In this document: piece after piece, positions 55,400 through 64,000 of the stretch
How the letters are laid out: each line of letters opens with the position of its first letter
Position numbering within the stretch: the first letter of the stretch is position 1
Source of the DNA: Streptomyces fulvorobeus
GTDB taxonomy: Bacteria; Actinomycetota; Actinomycetes; Streptomycetales; Streptomycetaceae
DNA: 64,000 nucleotides
NCBI RefSeq assembly: GCF_013167895.1
Contig: NZ_BLWC01000001.1
Coordinates: forward strand, 5,890,001-5,954,000
Reading direction: 5' to 3'
Program-made: the position numbers and the translations under genes
The notes under the pieces: model-generated
Told to the model about the DNA's origin: nothing
Databases searched by the model: none
Seen by the model: only the letters and a program-made list of their open reading frames with translations

Positions 55400-56908
55400 A
55401 TGAGACACACCTCCAGGACGATCACCGCGATAGCCGCGCCGGTCCTCGCAGCGGCCCTGCTCGTGGTACCCGCTCCGACCGCTGCCGCGGGCCCGGCGGA
55501 GCCGGTCTACGGCGAGTTGGTGCGCAACGGCACCTTCGACACCGTCACCGCCCCCTGGTGGGGCGCGGAGAAGGCGTCGATCGCAGCCGTCGCCGGCGCC
55601 ATGCGCATCACCGCCGCCGGGACCGGCACAGGCACCAGTGGGAACCTCTGGGACGCGGTGGTGGGCCAGAACAACATCAACCTGCGCCAGGGCGCCACGT
55701 ACACGCTCTCGTTCGACGCGAAGGCGTCCGTGCCGCGCACGGTCAAGTCGACGGTCCAGCTGGGTACCGCTCCCTACCCGGTGTCCCTGGACCGCAACGT
55801 CGAGCTGACCACCACCAGCAAGCGCTTCAGCTGGACGTTCACCTCGACCCTGACGACGGGTGACGGTCACGTCGACTTCCAGGTGGGCGGTCTGCCCGAG
55901 CAGAACGTCATCACCCTGGACAACATCTCGCTGACCACCTCCACCGCGCGTGAGGGCTTCTACACCGACCCGGCGAACAACGCGGTGAAGTGGGCCGACG
56001 CCAACTCGGACCCGCGCGAGGCGAAGATCAAGGCCGCCATCGGGGACCACAACTCATCGAAGTGGTTCGGCAACTGGGACGCCGACGGCAACCCGAACAC
56101 CGGTATCCAGGCCGAGGTGAGCAACTACGTAGGCGCCGCCGCGGCCAAGGGGAAGCTGCCGGTCCTGGTGGCGTACAACATCCCCGGCCGTGACTGCGGC
56201 GGCGCCTCGTCGGGCGGTTCGCAGGACGCCGCGCTCTACAAGACGTGGATCAGCGCCTTCGCCCAGGGCATCAACGGGCGCCCCGCCGTGGTGATCCTGG
56301 AGCCCGACGCGGTCGCCCAGTCCTCCGACCCGGCCTGCGTGGCGGGCGAGGCGCTCGAAGCCCGCTTCGACATGCTCTGGTACGCCAACCAGCACCTCGC
56401 CGCGCAGGGCCCGCTCGTGCGCACGTACCTCGACGCGGGGAACGCGTCCTGGACCCTGGGGCCGGACTTCAGCGGCAACTCCGGCATCGGCCTCCAGCGG
56501 ATGGCCTACCTGCTGAACCGCTCCGGCGTGTCCATGGCCCGAGGCGTCTCGATCGGCGTCGCCAACTTCCACTCCACCGACATCTCCAACCAGTACGGAG
56601 CCCGGCTGGCCACGCAGATCAAGAACGACTTCGGCGTCGACTCCCGCTGGGTCATCGACACGGCCCGCAACGGGAACGGGTCGTACGTCACGCCGGGAGT
56701 CCCGTCCAGCGGCCACGTCGGATTCTGCAACCCCACGGGCCGCAAGCTCGGCGTGACCTCCCGCGCGGGCACCGGCGGCGCCGAGTACCTCCTGTGGATA
56801 AAGAACCCGGGTGACTCCGACGGCAACTCCGCGCAGTGCCCGGCGGGCTCCCCGCCGGCCGGCGCCTTCTCGCCGAACCTGGCCGAAGCGCTCATCGACG
56901 GCAGGTGA
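55400..56908 (+). CDS. Secreted GH6 cellulase (endoglucanase/cellobiohydrolase) with N-terminal CBM4/9
   Basis: ATG 55400 (AGAAGG upstream) gives 502 residues. A signal peptide (ITAIAAPVLAAALLVVPAPT) precedes a CBM4/9-type jelly roll, NGTFDTVTAPWWGAEKASI (about 40-185). The catalytic domain carries both GH6 signatures: VLVAYNIPGRDCGGASSG with the acid Asp, and PAVVILEPDAVAQ. Near the end WVIDTARNGNG and LLWIKNPGDSDG are typical. The enzyme hydrolyses beta-1,4-glucan with inversion. Endo versus exo mode cannot be told from the sequence alone. A hairpin at 56915 follows the stop. Confidence 0.93.
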   Translation: MRHTSRTITAIAAPVLAAALLVVPAPTAAAGPAEPVYGELVRNGTFDTVTAPWWGAEKASIAAVAGAMRITAAGTGTGTSGNLWDAVVGQNNINLRQGATYTLSFDAKASVPRTVKSTVQLGTAPYPVSLDRNVELTTTSKRFSWTFTSTLTTGDGHVDFQVGGLPEQNVITLDNISLTTSTAREGFYTDPANNAVKWADANSDPREAKIKAAIGDHNSSKWFGNWDADGNPNTGIQAEVSNYVGAAAAKGKLPVLVAYNIPGRDCGGASSGGSQDAALYKTWISAFAQGINGRPAVVILEPDAVAQSSDPACVAGEALEARFDMLWYANQHLAAQGPLVRTYLDAGNASWTLGPDFSGNSGIGLQRMAYLLNRSGVSMARGVSIGVANFHSTDISNQYGARLATQIKNDFGVDSRWVIDTARNGNGSYVTPGVPSSGHVGFCNPTGRKLGVTSRAGTGGAEYLLWIKNPGDSDGNSAQCPAGSPPAGAFSPNLAEALIDGR

Positions 56909-56914
56909 CCACCT

Positions 56915-56950
56915 CCCGCCGGGCCGCCCCCCGGGGTCCGGCCCGGCGGG
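56915..56950 (+). terminator. Terminator after the GH6 gene
   Basis: Perfect 11-bp arms CCCGCCGGGCC / GGCCCGGCGGG (56915-56925, 56940-56950) lie seven bases after the stop. Confidence 0.75.
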
Positions 56951-57027
56951 GCATCGTGGAGTATGGGCCTCTCGTACGCCCCCCCTCGTCTCCGCGCCGA
57001 GGAGCGGGCCCGGGAGTTGGGGGAGCC

Positions 57028-57219
57028 ATGGCTCTGGAGATGCGCACGCGTTGTGAGCGCTGCGGGACCGCCGAGCTGCCGCCGGACGCGGCGGCTAGGA
57101 TCTGCTCGTACGAGTGCACCTTCTGCGTGGCGTGCGGCGACGCGATGCACGCCGTCTGCCCCAACTGCGGAGGCGAGCTCGTCGCCCGGCCGCGCCGACA
57201 GGCCCCCGGGCGGCCGTGA
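57028..57219 (+). CDS. DUF1272 family zinc-ribbon-like protein
   Basis: ATG 57028, with GGGGGAG four bases upstream, gives 63 residues. The sequence is built around cysteine pairs: TRCERCGTAELPPDA, ICSYECTFCVACGDA and CPNCGGEL. This matches DUF1272, a small cysteine-rich family thought to bind zinc. Function is unknown. It converges with the UvrA-like gene, whose stop is 33 bases away. No signal peptide is present. Confidence 0.9.
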   Translation: MALEMRTRCERCGTAELPPDAAARICSYECTFCVACGDAMHAVCPNCGGELVARPRRQAPGRP

Positions 57220-57252
57220 CACCGCCACCACCGCCCGGCTGCCCGCCGGACC

Positions 57253-59649
57253 TCAGGCGCCGACGTACGCCGCGAGGTACTCGCCGGTGAGCGTGGAGCG
57301 ATCGGCGACCAGGTCGGCGGGGGTGCCCTCGAACACGATCTGCCCGCCGTCGTGCCCCGCGCCGGGGCCGAGGTCGATGATCCAGTCCGCGTGTGCCATG
57401 ACCGCCTGGTGGTGCTCGACGACGATCACCGACCTGCCCGAGTCCACGAGCCGGTCGAGCAGGCCGAGCAACTGCTCGACGTCGGCGAGATGGAGGCCGG
57501 TGGTCGGCTCGTCGAGGATGTACACCCCGGCCTTCTCCGCCATGTGGGTGGCCAGCTTCAGCCGCTGCCGCTCGCCCCCGGACAGCGTGGTGAGCGGCTG
57601 GCCGAGGCTGACATAGCCGAGGCCCACGTCCGCGAGGCGCTCGAGGATGCGGTGCGCCGCCGGGGTACGGGCCTCGCCCGTGCCGAAGAACTCCTCCGCC
57701 TCGCTCACCGGCATCGCGAGAACTTCGCTGATGTCCCGGCCGCCGAAGCGGTACTCCAGGACCGATGCCCCGAACCGCTTTCCCCCGCACTCCTCGCACG
57801 GGGTGGCGACACCGGCCATCATCGCCAGGTCCGTGTAGAGGACACCGGCGCCGTTGCAGGTCGGGCACGCACCCTCGGAGTTGGCGCTGAACAGCGCGGG
57901 CTTCACGCCGTTGGCCTTGGCGAACGCCTTGCGGATCGGGTCGAGCAGCCCGGTGTACGTCGCCGGGTTACTGCGCCGAGAACCCTTGATCGCCGACTGG
58001 TCGACCGAGACGACGTCCTCGCCCACGGGGATCGATCCGTGGATCAGGGAACTCTTGCCGGAGCCCGCCACCCCCGTGACCACGCAGAGCACCCCGAGGG
58101 GGATGTCCACGTCGACGTCGCGCAGGTTGTGCCGGTCCGCGCCGCGGATCTCCAGCACTCCGGTGGGCTCGCGCACCGACTCCTTGAGGGCGGCCCGGTC
58201 GTCGAAGTGGCGGCCGGTGACCGTGCCCCCGGCCCGCAGCCCCTCGACGGTGCCCTCGAAGCAGACGGTGCCGCCCGCCGTCCCGGCGCCCGGACCGAGG
58301 TCGACGACGTGGTCGGCGATGGCGATGGTCTCCGGCTTGTGCTCCACGACGAGCACCGTGTTGCCTTTGTCGCGCAGGCGCAGGAGCAGGTTGTTCATCC
58401 GCCGGATGTCATGGGGGTGCATGCCGATGGTCGGCTCGTCGAAGACGTAGGTGGTGTCGGTGAGCGAGGAGCCGAGATGGCGGATCATCTTGACCCGCTG
58501 CGCCTCGCCGCCCGAAAGCGTGCCGGAGGGGCGCTCCAGCGACAGGTAGCCGAGGCCGATCTCCACGAACGAGTCCAGGGCCGCCAGCAGCGCGGTGAGC
58601 AGCGGCGCGACCGACGGGTCGTCGAGGCCGCGCACCCATCCGGCCAGGTCGCTGATCTGCATCGCGCACGCGTCGGCGATGCTGATCCCGCCGACCTTCG
58701 ACGACCTGGCCGCCTCGCTGAGCCGGGTGCCGTCGCACTCGGGGCATCGGGTGAAGGTGACCGCCCGGTCCACGAACGCCCGGATGTGCGGCTGCATCGC
58801 CTCCCGGTCCTTGGAGAGGAACGACTTCTGGATCTTGGGGATCAGCCCTTCGTACGTGAGGTTGACTCCCTCCACCTTCACCTTGGTCGGCTCCCGGTGG
58901 AGGAAGTCCCACATCTCCTTCTCGGTGAACTCCCTGATCGGCTTCTCCGGGTCGAGGAAGCCCGACTCGGCGTAGGTGCGCACCGTCCAGAAGCTGTCCG
59001 ACTTCCAGCCGGGGATGGTGAACGCGCCCTCGGTGATCGACTTGGAGTCGTCGTAGAGCTGGCTGAGGTCGATGTCGGAGACCGAGCCCCGGCCCTCGCA
59101 CCGCGTGCACATGCCGCCGGTGCGGGTGAAGGTCACCTTCTCCGTCCTGGTCCTGCCGGCCCCCCGGTCGACGGTGAATCCACCGCTCGCCTTGACCGAG
59201 GCGACGTTGAAGGAGAACGCGTTGGGCGAGCCGATGTGCGGTTCCCCGAGCCGGCTGAAGAGGATACGGAGCATCGCGTTGGCATCGGTGGCCGTGCCGA
59301 CCGTGGATCGGGGGTCGGTGCCCAGCCGCTGCTGGTCGACGATGATCGCGGTCGTCAGACCGTCGAGCACGTCGACCTCGGGCCGGGCCAGGGTCGGCAT
59401 GAACCCCTGCAGGAAGGCGCTGTACGTCTCGTTGATCAGCCGCTGCGACTCCGCGGCGATCGTCCCGAACACCAGCGAGCTCTTGCCCGAACCGGAGACG
59501 CCGGTGAAGACCGTCAGCCGGCGCTTGGGGATCTCGACGCTGACGTCCTTGAGATTGTTCACGCGCGCGCCGTGCACTCGGATCAGGTCGTGACTGTCGG
59601 CGGCGTGCGGCGCGGATGCCTGCGTGCGGGTTCTCCTAGCCGTACTCAT
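57253..59649 (-). CDS. Class II UvrA-like excinuclease ABC subunit A
   Basis: ATG 59649 is preferred because GGAGA precedes it; it gives 798 residues, shorter than the usual 950 of UvrA. The first ABC domain has GVSGSGKSS, zinc cysteines (CTRCEGRGS), LSGGEAQRV and YVFDEPTIGMH. The second has GVAGSGKSS, CPTCNGAG and CEECGG, LSGGERQRL and YILDEPTTGLH. The UvrB-binding insertion seems reduced, as in UvrA2/DrrC-type proteins. These are linked to DNA-damage or DNA-intercalator tolerance rather than general repair. No biosynthetic cluster is next to it. Confidence 0.9.
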   Translation of the reverse strand: MSTARRTRTQASAPHAADSHDLIRVHGARVNNLKDVSVEIPKRRLTVFTGVSGSGKSSLVFGTIAAESQRLINETYSAFLQGFMPTLARPEVDVLDGLTTAIIVDQQRLGTDPRSTVGTATDANAMLRILFSRLGEPHIGSPNAFSFNVASVKASGGFTVDRGAGRTRTEKVTFTRTGGMCTRCEGRGSVSDIDLSQLYDDSKSITEGAFTIPGWKSDSFWTVRTYAESGFLDPEKPIREFTEKEMWDFLHREPTKVKVEGVNLTYEGLIPKIQKSFLSKDREAMQPHIRAFVDRAVTFTRCPECDGTRLSEAARSSKVGGISIADACAMQISDLAGWVRGLDDPSVAPLLTALLAALDSFVEIGLGYLSLERPSGTLSGGEAQRVKMIRHLGSSLTDTTYVFDEPTIGMHPHDIRRMNNLLLRLRDKGNTVLVVEHKPETIAIADHVVDLGPGAGTAGGTVCFEGTVEGLRAGGTVTGRHFDDRAALKESVREPTGVLEIRGADRHNLRDVDVDIPLGVLCVVTGVAGSGKSSLIHGSIPVGEDVVSVDQSAIKGSRRSNPATYTGLLDPIRKAFAKANGVKPALFSANSEGACPTCNGAGVLYTDLAMMAGVATPCEECGGKRFGASVLEYRFGGRDISEVLAMPVSEAEEFFGTGEARTPAAHRILERLADVGLGYVSLGQPLTTLSGGERQRLKLATHMAEKAGVYILDEPTTGLHLADVEQLLGLLDRLVDSGRSVIVVEHHQAVMAHADWIIDLGPGAGHDGGQIVFEGTPADLVADRSTLTGEYLAAYVGA

Positions 59650-60019
59650 CAAAGTCTCCATCTGTCTACGCGGGGTCGCCCCGCGGCCCCTGCGGTCCCC
59701 GTGGGCATCGCCCCGCTCGGTCGGCGGCTTCCGGACCCTATATCCCGCGTGGGGCGGCACGCGGGGGTTTCAGCCCGCCACCGGACGCCGGCGGCCGACG
59801 TCATGAGCCTTCTGCCGCACGGAGGCGACGGCGAGGTCCGCACGGCCCGACGGGGAATCGTGCTGTGCGTGACCGCCACGCTAGCCCCGACCCTGGGGCC
59901 GCGCTTCTCGATTCCTGACCGCTTGGACCGGCCGTCGGAGCGCCCGGTCCGTGCGCAGCGCCCGAGGCGCGCGGAACCGTGGACGGGCCGTTGTCAGTGC
60001 CCGGTGGAATGCTGTCCGC
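59650..60019. other. Intergenic region upstream of the UvrA-like gene
   Basis: This 370-base divergent region has no recognisable gene and probably holds the promoters of the UvrA-like gene and the small gene at 60020. No SOS-box palindrome was recognised. Confidence 0.4.
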
Positions 60020-60289
60020 ATGGACGAGCTCATGCGGCAGCGCCGGGTCTACGGCGCCGACCACGACGACCCGGACCCCGGCCCGAAGCCGGGCCACGAC
60101 TACCGGGAGCTGGTCGGCGGTCCCCTCGACGGCCTGCTCCTCGACGTGACCGGGTGGACGGACGCGGCGCTTGCCGAGGGGGCGGCGCTGATCACCGAGA
60201 TCGGCGCGTACGGCCCCGGCGGACGGGCCGAGTACCGGAGCAGGCAGGCCGACCCGTTGAAGTGGGACTGGTGCGGAGACACCCGCTGA
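60020..60289 (+). CDS. Hypothetical small protein
   Basis: ATG 60020 gives 89 residues. The N-terminus is charged (DELMRQRRVYGADHDDPDPG), followed by HDYRELVGGPLDGLLLDVTG and an ending RADPLKWDW-like segment (PLKWDWCGDTR). Codon usage is Streptomyces-like. There is no membrane segment or signal peptide. The phrase YRELVGGPLDGLLLDV is a pattern seen in small actinobacterial proteins of unknown role. No ribosome site is obvious, so leaderless translation is possible. Confidence 0.6.
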   Translation: MDELMRQRRVYGADHDDPDPGPKPGHDYRELVGGPLDGLLLDVTGWTDAALAEGAALITEIGAYGPGGRAEYRSRQADPLKWDWCGDTR

Positions 60290-60401
60290 GCCGCGCGTCC
60301 GCCGCGACTGCCCCGGCCGTTCGCCGGATGGCTGGGGAACGCGTGGTGAGAGAGGATCGGGGCACGGTGAACGAGATTCTTCCGAGTGCCGAGGATGGGT
60401 G

Positions 60402-60602
60402 ATGATCATGGCTGACGAGATCGGCAACCGAGTCCATCAGATGCGCGAGAAGGCCGAACAGCTCTCCCAGGCGGCCGAGCACGCCCCGGACGAGAAGGAG
60501 AGCCGCCGGCTCAAGGAGAAGGCCGACCGGCTCCGTGACCAGAGCGAACAGCTGGACTCGATGTCCACGGGCGACGTGTACCCGAGTCACCAGGCTCCGT
60601 AG
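60402..60602 (+). CDS. Small helical protein, probably DUF6381 family
   Basis: ATG 60402 (GAGGAT six bases upstream) or ATG 60408 gives 64-66 residues. The sequence is almost entirely one charged amphipathic helix: GNRVHQMREKAEQLSQAAEH followed by APDEKESRRLKEKADRLRD and a short tail. The size and heptad-like Glu/Lys pattern resemble DUF6381 proteins of Streptomyces; this assignment is from memory. A terminator follows at 60611. Possible roles include a coiled-coil partner or stress-related small protein, but nothing in the sequence decides this. Confidence 0.65.
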   Translation: MIMADEIGNRVHQMREKAEQLSQAAEHAPDEKESRRLKEKADRLRDQSEQLDSMSTGDVYPSHQAP

Positions 60603-60610
60603 TTCAGTCG

Positions 60611-60656
60611 GCCGGTGCGCGGAAGGGTTGCCCGCGGCTCCCCTTCGCGCACCGGC
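60611..60656 (+). terminator. Convergent terminator
   Basis: GCCGGTGCGCG / CGCGCACCGGC arms (60611-60621, 60646-60656), extended by near-matching AAGGG/CCCTT, lie between the small helical protein gene and the amine oxidase gene. Confidence 0.75.
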
Positions 60657-60663
60657 ACACCTG

Positions 60664-62295
60664 TTACGCGGTGAGCTTTCCGATCACCTGCCCCGCAGCG
60701 CGCGCCCCTTCGGTCGCGCCGCCCTCCATGAAGCCCTGGAAGTCGTAGCTGCAGTGCTCGCCGCCGATGTGGATGTTGCCCTGCGGGGTCCCCTCATAGC
60801 CCGCGTAGCGGTGGAGATAACCGACGGGCCAGTACGAGTACGCGCCCAGGGCGTACGGGTTGCGGTGCCAGGCCGAGAGCTGGGCCCTGCCGGTCCACGC
60901 CGCTTTCGTACCGGGGAAGAAGGCGTCGATGCCGGTGAGGCGGCGCGCCGCGAGATCACGTACGTACGGGTCGGACTCGGTGGCGAACGGCGTGGTGGGC
61001 GCCAGTTCCCGTGCCAGGCGGCCGCTGCCGTACTGGATGAGGATGCCACCGCCGCCCGGCTGGACCTTGGTGGTGTCCCATGTCTGCTGGACGTCGCTGT
61101 CCGTGAAGCAGTCGCCCGCGCTGACGCCGTGCCAGGGGCCCGTGCCGCGCCAGGGGCGGGAGGTGAACTGCATGTTGAGCTTGGTGCAGTCACCCATGCG
61201 GGCGTCGCGCAGCAGGTTGGTCATGCGCGGGTCGAAGCCCGCCGCCGAGCGGTCGAGCCGCTGGAGCACGGGGAGCGGCACACACAGGATCGTGTGGTCG
61301 GCGACGACCGTCGAGACGGTTCCGGCGTCCGTGAAGGTGAGGGTCTGGGTCCCGTTGCTGTTGGCCCGCACGGCCGTCAGCTGCTTGCCCATGCGCAGGG
61401 TACCGGCGGGCAGTGCCCGCGCGATGGCGTTCGGGAGCCGGTCGTTGCCGCCTGCGATGTGGTAGCGCTCGTTGGACAGCCCCCAGACGTTGAACCGGCC
61501 CGGATTGGTCTGGTAGCCCATGAGCAGTACCAGGGCGAGCGCGGACTGTTCCGTGGTCTCCGCGCCGTACTCCACGTTGTACGCGACGTCCATGAAACGG
61601 CCGAGCGGGGAGGTGTGACCGCCGGGGACGCGGGAGTCGATCCACTCGCGGATCGACATCGTGTCCAGCGCGGTCCCGGCGGGCGAGGTCCGGTTCCACC
61701 GGACCTCGCCCGCTTCCTGGAGATCGCGGTGCAGCGCCTGGTACACCGCCTTGAAGTCCTCGTCGGCCTGACTCCGCGGGTAGTAGGTCCCGTTGAACCA
61801 GAGGACCTCCTCGGCTCCGTTGGGCCCGCCGCCGAGGAAGTCCTCGGTGGCGAGGCCGAACCGGCGGCACAGCTCCAGGATCTTCTTGTGGCTGGTGTCG
61901 ATCAGCTCGCCGCCGATCTCCGAGGTCTGGCCGTGCGCCCAGTGGTCGCGCTGGGTCCACATCCGTCCCCCGACGCGGTGGGGGTCCGCCTCGTACAGTG
62001 TGCAGGCGAGGCTGGCGTCCTTGAGCGTGAGTGCGGCGGTGAGCCCGGCTATGCCGGCTCCCACCACGGCGATCACCGGTGCCTGGCCGCCCGTCACCAC
62101 CGGGGTGACGGCGGCGGCGGGCCGGGCGGCGAGCCCGGTGCCCAGCGCCGTGCCGAGGCCGAGTGCCGCGGCCCGGCCGAGCAGTTGACGGCGGGTGGAG
62201 CCGCGGACGTCGGCGGCGGGCATGCGCAGCCTGCGGGCGGCGGCGTGCTCGGCGGCGAGTCGGCGTAGTGCGTGCATCATGTGTGTACGGGACAC
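60664..62295 (-). CDS. Flavin-dependent monoamine oxidase family protein
   Basis: GTG 62295 follows GAGGAG and gives 543 residues. A Tat signal is visible (STRRQLLGRAAALGLG, about residues 32-47), so the protein is probably exported folded with its flavin. The FAD dinucleotide motif is VIAVVGAGIAGLTAALTL with the acidic YEAD strand and RVGGRMWT. The C-terminal flavin contact is GNIHIGGEHCSYDFQGFMEG. Such enzymes oxidise primary or polyamines, or L-amino acids. Its start is 9 bases from the stop of the APC permease gene, which lies upstream, so both are one operon for amine or amino-acid use. Confidence 0.92.
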   Translation of the reverse strand: MSRTHMMHALRRLAAEHAAARRLRMPAADVRGSTRRQLLGRAAALGLGTALGTGLAARPAAAVTPVVTGGQAPVIAVVGAGIAGLTAALTLKDASLACTLYEADPHRVGGRMWTQRDHWAHGQTSEIGGELIDTSHKKILELCRRFGLATEDFLGGGPNGAEEVLWFNGTYYPRSQADEDFKAVYQALHRDLQEAGEVRWNRTSPAGTALDTMSIREWIDSRVPGGHTSPLGRFMDVAYNVEYGAETTEQSALALVLLMGYQTNPGRFNVWGLSNERYHIAGGNDRLPNAIARALPAGTLRMGKQLTAVRANSNGTQTLTFTDAGTVSTVVADHTILCVPLPVLQRLDRSAAGFDPRMTNLLRDARMGDCTKLNMQFTSRPWRGTGPWHGVSAGDCFTDSDVQQTWDTTKVQPGGGGILIQYGSGRLARELAPTTPFATESDPYVRDLAARRLTGIDAFFPGTKAAWTGRAQLSAWHRNPYALGAYSYWPVGYLHRYAGYEGTPQGNIHIGGEHCSYDFQGFMEGGATEGARAAGQVIGKLTA

Positions 62296-62304
62296 GGGAG
62301 CTCC

Positions 62305-63813
62305 TCAGACGGTCGCGGTGGCCTGTTCGGGTCGGGCGTCTGTGCGCTCGGTCGCGTCGTCGAGGACGATGCGGCCGATGATCTCGTAACGTTCCGGCTG
62401 TCTGGCCTTGAGGTAGGAGCCGAGCCCGAGTCCGCCGGCGAAGACCGCGCCGACGATCCACGGGATCAGCTCGAAGAAGAAGGAGTCGGCGGCGAGCCCG
62501 GCCGCTGTCCTCATGTTGAGGACGAGCAGGACGACGACGGCGATCATGCCGATGCCGCCGAGCAGGGGTGCGGTGAAGGTCCGGAACCAGTGGCGGTCCT
62601 CCGGGTGGTTCTTGCGGAAGTAACCGATCACCGCGAAGGAGCAGAGGGTCTGCACGATGAGGATCGCCATCGTGCCGAGGATCGCGAGCAGTGTGTACAG
62701 GTGGATGTACGGGTCCTCGCCCGCCAGCCAGAAGGCGCAGACGAGCAGCGTCGCGATGCCGGTCTGGACGTACGAGGCGATGTAGGGGGAGCCGTGGGAG
62801 CGGTGGGTCCGGCCGAGCGCGGGGTGCAGGAAGCCCTCACGTCCGATGGCGTAGAGGTAGCGCGACGCGCACTGGTGGAAGGCCATCCCGCAGGCGAACG
62901 AACCGGTCAGCAGCAGCCACTGGAAGGCGTCGACGGCCCAGGGCCCGATGAACGACTCCGTGGGGTTGAAGAACAGGTCGAGTGGTGCGGCGGACGAGGA
63001 CACCGCGACGGACTCCTCCAGCCCGTTGCCCGCGATCGTCATCCAGGAGACGTATATGTAGAAGAGCCCGACGCCGATGACGGAGATGAGGGTCGCCCGG
63101 GGGATGACGCGCTTGGGGTCGCGGGACTCCTCGCCGTACATCGCGGTCGACTCGAAGCCCACCCAGGACCAGAAGGCGAAGAAGAGGCCGAGACCGGCGG
63201 AGGTGCCGGTGAAGGCGTTGACCGGGTTCAGCGGCTCGGCCGGGATGCCGTCGGGGCCGCCGCCCGCCAGCAGGACGGCCGTGGCGACGGCGAAGAGCAC
63301 CGCGATCTCGCCCACGAGCATGACCCCGAGCGCCTTGGCGGTGATGTTGATGTCGAAGTACGACAGCACGCCGGTCACGGCGAGCATGCCGACGGCGTAG
63401 ACGATCCAGGGGATGTCGACTCCGAGCTGGTCGGCGACGGTCGTCTGGCCGAAGTACGCGAAGATCCCGACGATCGACGCCTCGAACACGATGTACGCGA
63501 GGACCGCCAGCATGCCGGACGCCAGCCCCGCTGTACGGCCGAGGCCGTGCGAGATGTATCCGTAGAAGGCACCGGCCGCCGTGATGCGCTTCGCCATGGC
63601 GACGTAACCGACCGAGAAGACCGTCAGCACCACGGTCGCGAAGAGGTATCCGGCCGGGGCGCCCGTGCCGTTGCCGAACCCCACGGCGATCGGCAGGTTT
63701 CCGGTCATCGCCGTGATCGGGGCGGCGGTGGCCACCGCCATGAACACCACGCCGACCAGACCGACCGAGTTCGCCTTGAGCCGCTGGACCTCACGTGTGG
63801 GTTTGTCCGCCAT
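62305..63813 (-). CDS. APC family amino acid/amine permease
   Basis: ATG 63813 (GAGAGGG upstream) gives 502 residues with about twelve helices. APC features are present: LKANSVGLVGVVFMAVATAA, with the first helix break TAAPITAMTGNLP, then GAFYGYISHGLGRTAGLASG, FFAFWSWVGFESTAMYGEES and MAFHQCASRYLYAIGREGFL. The C-terminal ends LKARQPERYEIIGRIVLDD. It imports amino acids or polyamines and is co-transcribed with the flavin amine oxidase, which suggests it takes up the oxidase substrate or product. Confidence 0.93.
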   Translation of the reverse strand: MADKPTREVQRLKANSVGLVGVVFMAVATAAPITAMTGNLPIAVGFGNGTGAPAGYLFATVVLTVFSVGYVAMAKRITAAGAFYGYISHGLGRTAGLASGMLAVLAYIVFEASIVGIFAYFGQTTVADQLGVDIPWIVYAVGMLAVTGVLSYFDINITAKALGVMLVGEIAVLFAVATAVLLAGGGPDGIPAEPLNPVNAFTGTSAGLGLFFAFWSWVGFESTAMYGEESRDPKRVIPRATLISVIGVGLFYIYVSWMTIAGNGLEESVAVSSSAAPLDLFFNPTESFIGPWAVDAFQWLLLTGSFACGMAFHQCASRYLYAIGREGFLHPALGRTHRSHGSPYIASYVQTGIATLLVCAFWLAGEDPYIHLYTLLAILGTMAILIVQTLCSFAVIGYFRKNHPEDRHWFRTFTAPLLGGIGMIAVVVLLVLNMRTAAGLAADSFFFELIPWIVGAVFAGGLGLGSYLKARQPERYEIIGRIVLDDATERTDARPEQATATV

Positions 63814-64000
63814 GGTGCGCCCTCTCTCGTCCTGCACGGTCCCGTTGGTCCGGGGGCGACAGTCTCGGGCGGGGTGACCTGCGCCACAACAGACACGCGG
63901 TCACTCAAACGCGCCGTAGAAGCGACGAGTTGTCGGGGCGGACGGCCCACCGATGTGGTCTGTGACCGCAGGGTGATGTCCAGGAGACATGCGGATGTGC
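63814..64000. other. Promoter region of the permease-oxidase operon
   Basis: No gene is seen in the last 187 bases. This is the upstream region of the APC permease gene and no distinctive operator was recognised. Confidence 0.4.

Noticed and set aside
57352..60402. A 1016-codon open frame on the plus strand
   Set aside because: It is antisense to the UvrA-like gene with repetitive Arg/Glu/Gly composition and no family motifs; it is a high-GC shadow frame.
1..64000. tRNA genes, rRNA genes, CRISPR arrays, complete insertion sequences and attachment sites
   Set aside because: A by-eye scan of both strands found no T-loop GGTTCGAATCC-like element, no regularly spaced repeats, no transposase and no target-site duplications. 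A tRNA or IS search program would be decisive.

Overview
The window is high-GC DNA with strong third-position GC bias, GTG/TTG starts, Tat and Sec signal peptides, secreted multidomain glycosidases and small families typical of the genus (DUF6243, DUF1272). It is almost certainly a Streptomyces chromosome segment from an arm-like accessory region. No rRNA, tRNA, CRISPR array, prophage or complete insertion sequence was seen.

Layout. 1-11.5 kb is a mosaic of small units: a VOC protein (cut by the window edge), a histidine-phosphatase-like protein, a cobalamin riboswitch driving cbtB-cbtA, an SDR/TetR pair preceded by three palindromes, a two-gene ABC exporter, a decayed sfnB/ssuD chimera, a CmtR-type sensor with a cation transporter, a hydrolase remnant, and a TetR gene divergent from a DUF4386 membrane protein across two operators. 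11.8-29.7 kb is a coherent carbohydrate locus: a PA14-GH2-LamG enzyme, LacI, a PhyH-type dioxygenase, a GH127 (beta-L-arabinofuranosidase-type) plus GH2-CBM42 operon, and a CUT2 transporter-LacI-galM operon. Palindromes with an AACGTTG core recur at these promoters. 29.9-44.6 kb looks like an alpha-1,3-glucan locus: LacI, two very large tandem GH87 enzymes, a CUT1 binding protein with two permeases and no ATPase, and a GH13 alpha-glucosidase. 45-51.7 kb carries two GH43 enzymes (CBM13 and CBM42), topoisomerase IB and a PL1 pectate lyase. 51.9-64 kb carries YihY, a three-gene DUF3618/holin/helical-protein operon, a GH6 cellulase, DUF1272, a class II UvrA, two small proteins, and a flavin amine oxidase-APC permease operon.

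How it works together. Secreted enzymes trim arabinofuranose-containing plant polymers and alpha-1,3-glucan. The two transporter classes import the sugars, cytoplasmic GalM and GH13 process them, and LacI regulators coordinate expression. Pectate lyase, arabinofuranosidases and cellulase broaden this to plant cell walls.

A striking global property is that nine otherwise well-conserved coding regions are broken by single-base losses, almost all in G or C runs. Twelve such sites were found in all, including one inside an already decayed remnant. These genes are listed as pseudogenes because the frame is broken as given, but homopolymer under-calling is the simplest explanation and most are probably intact in the organism.
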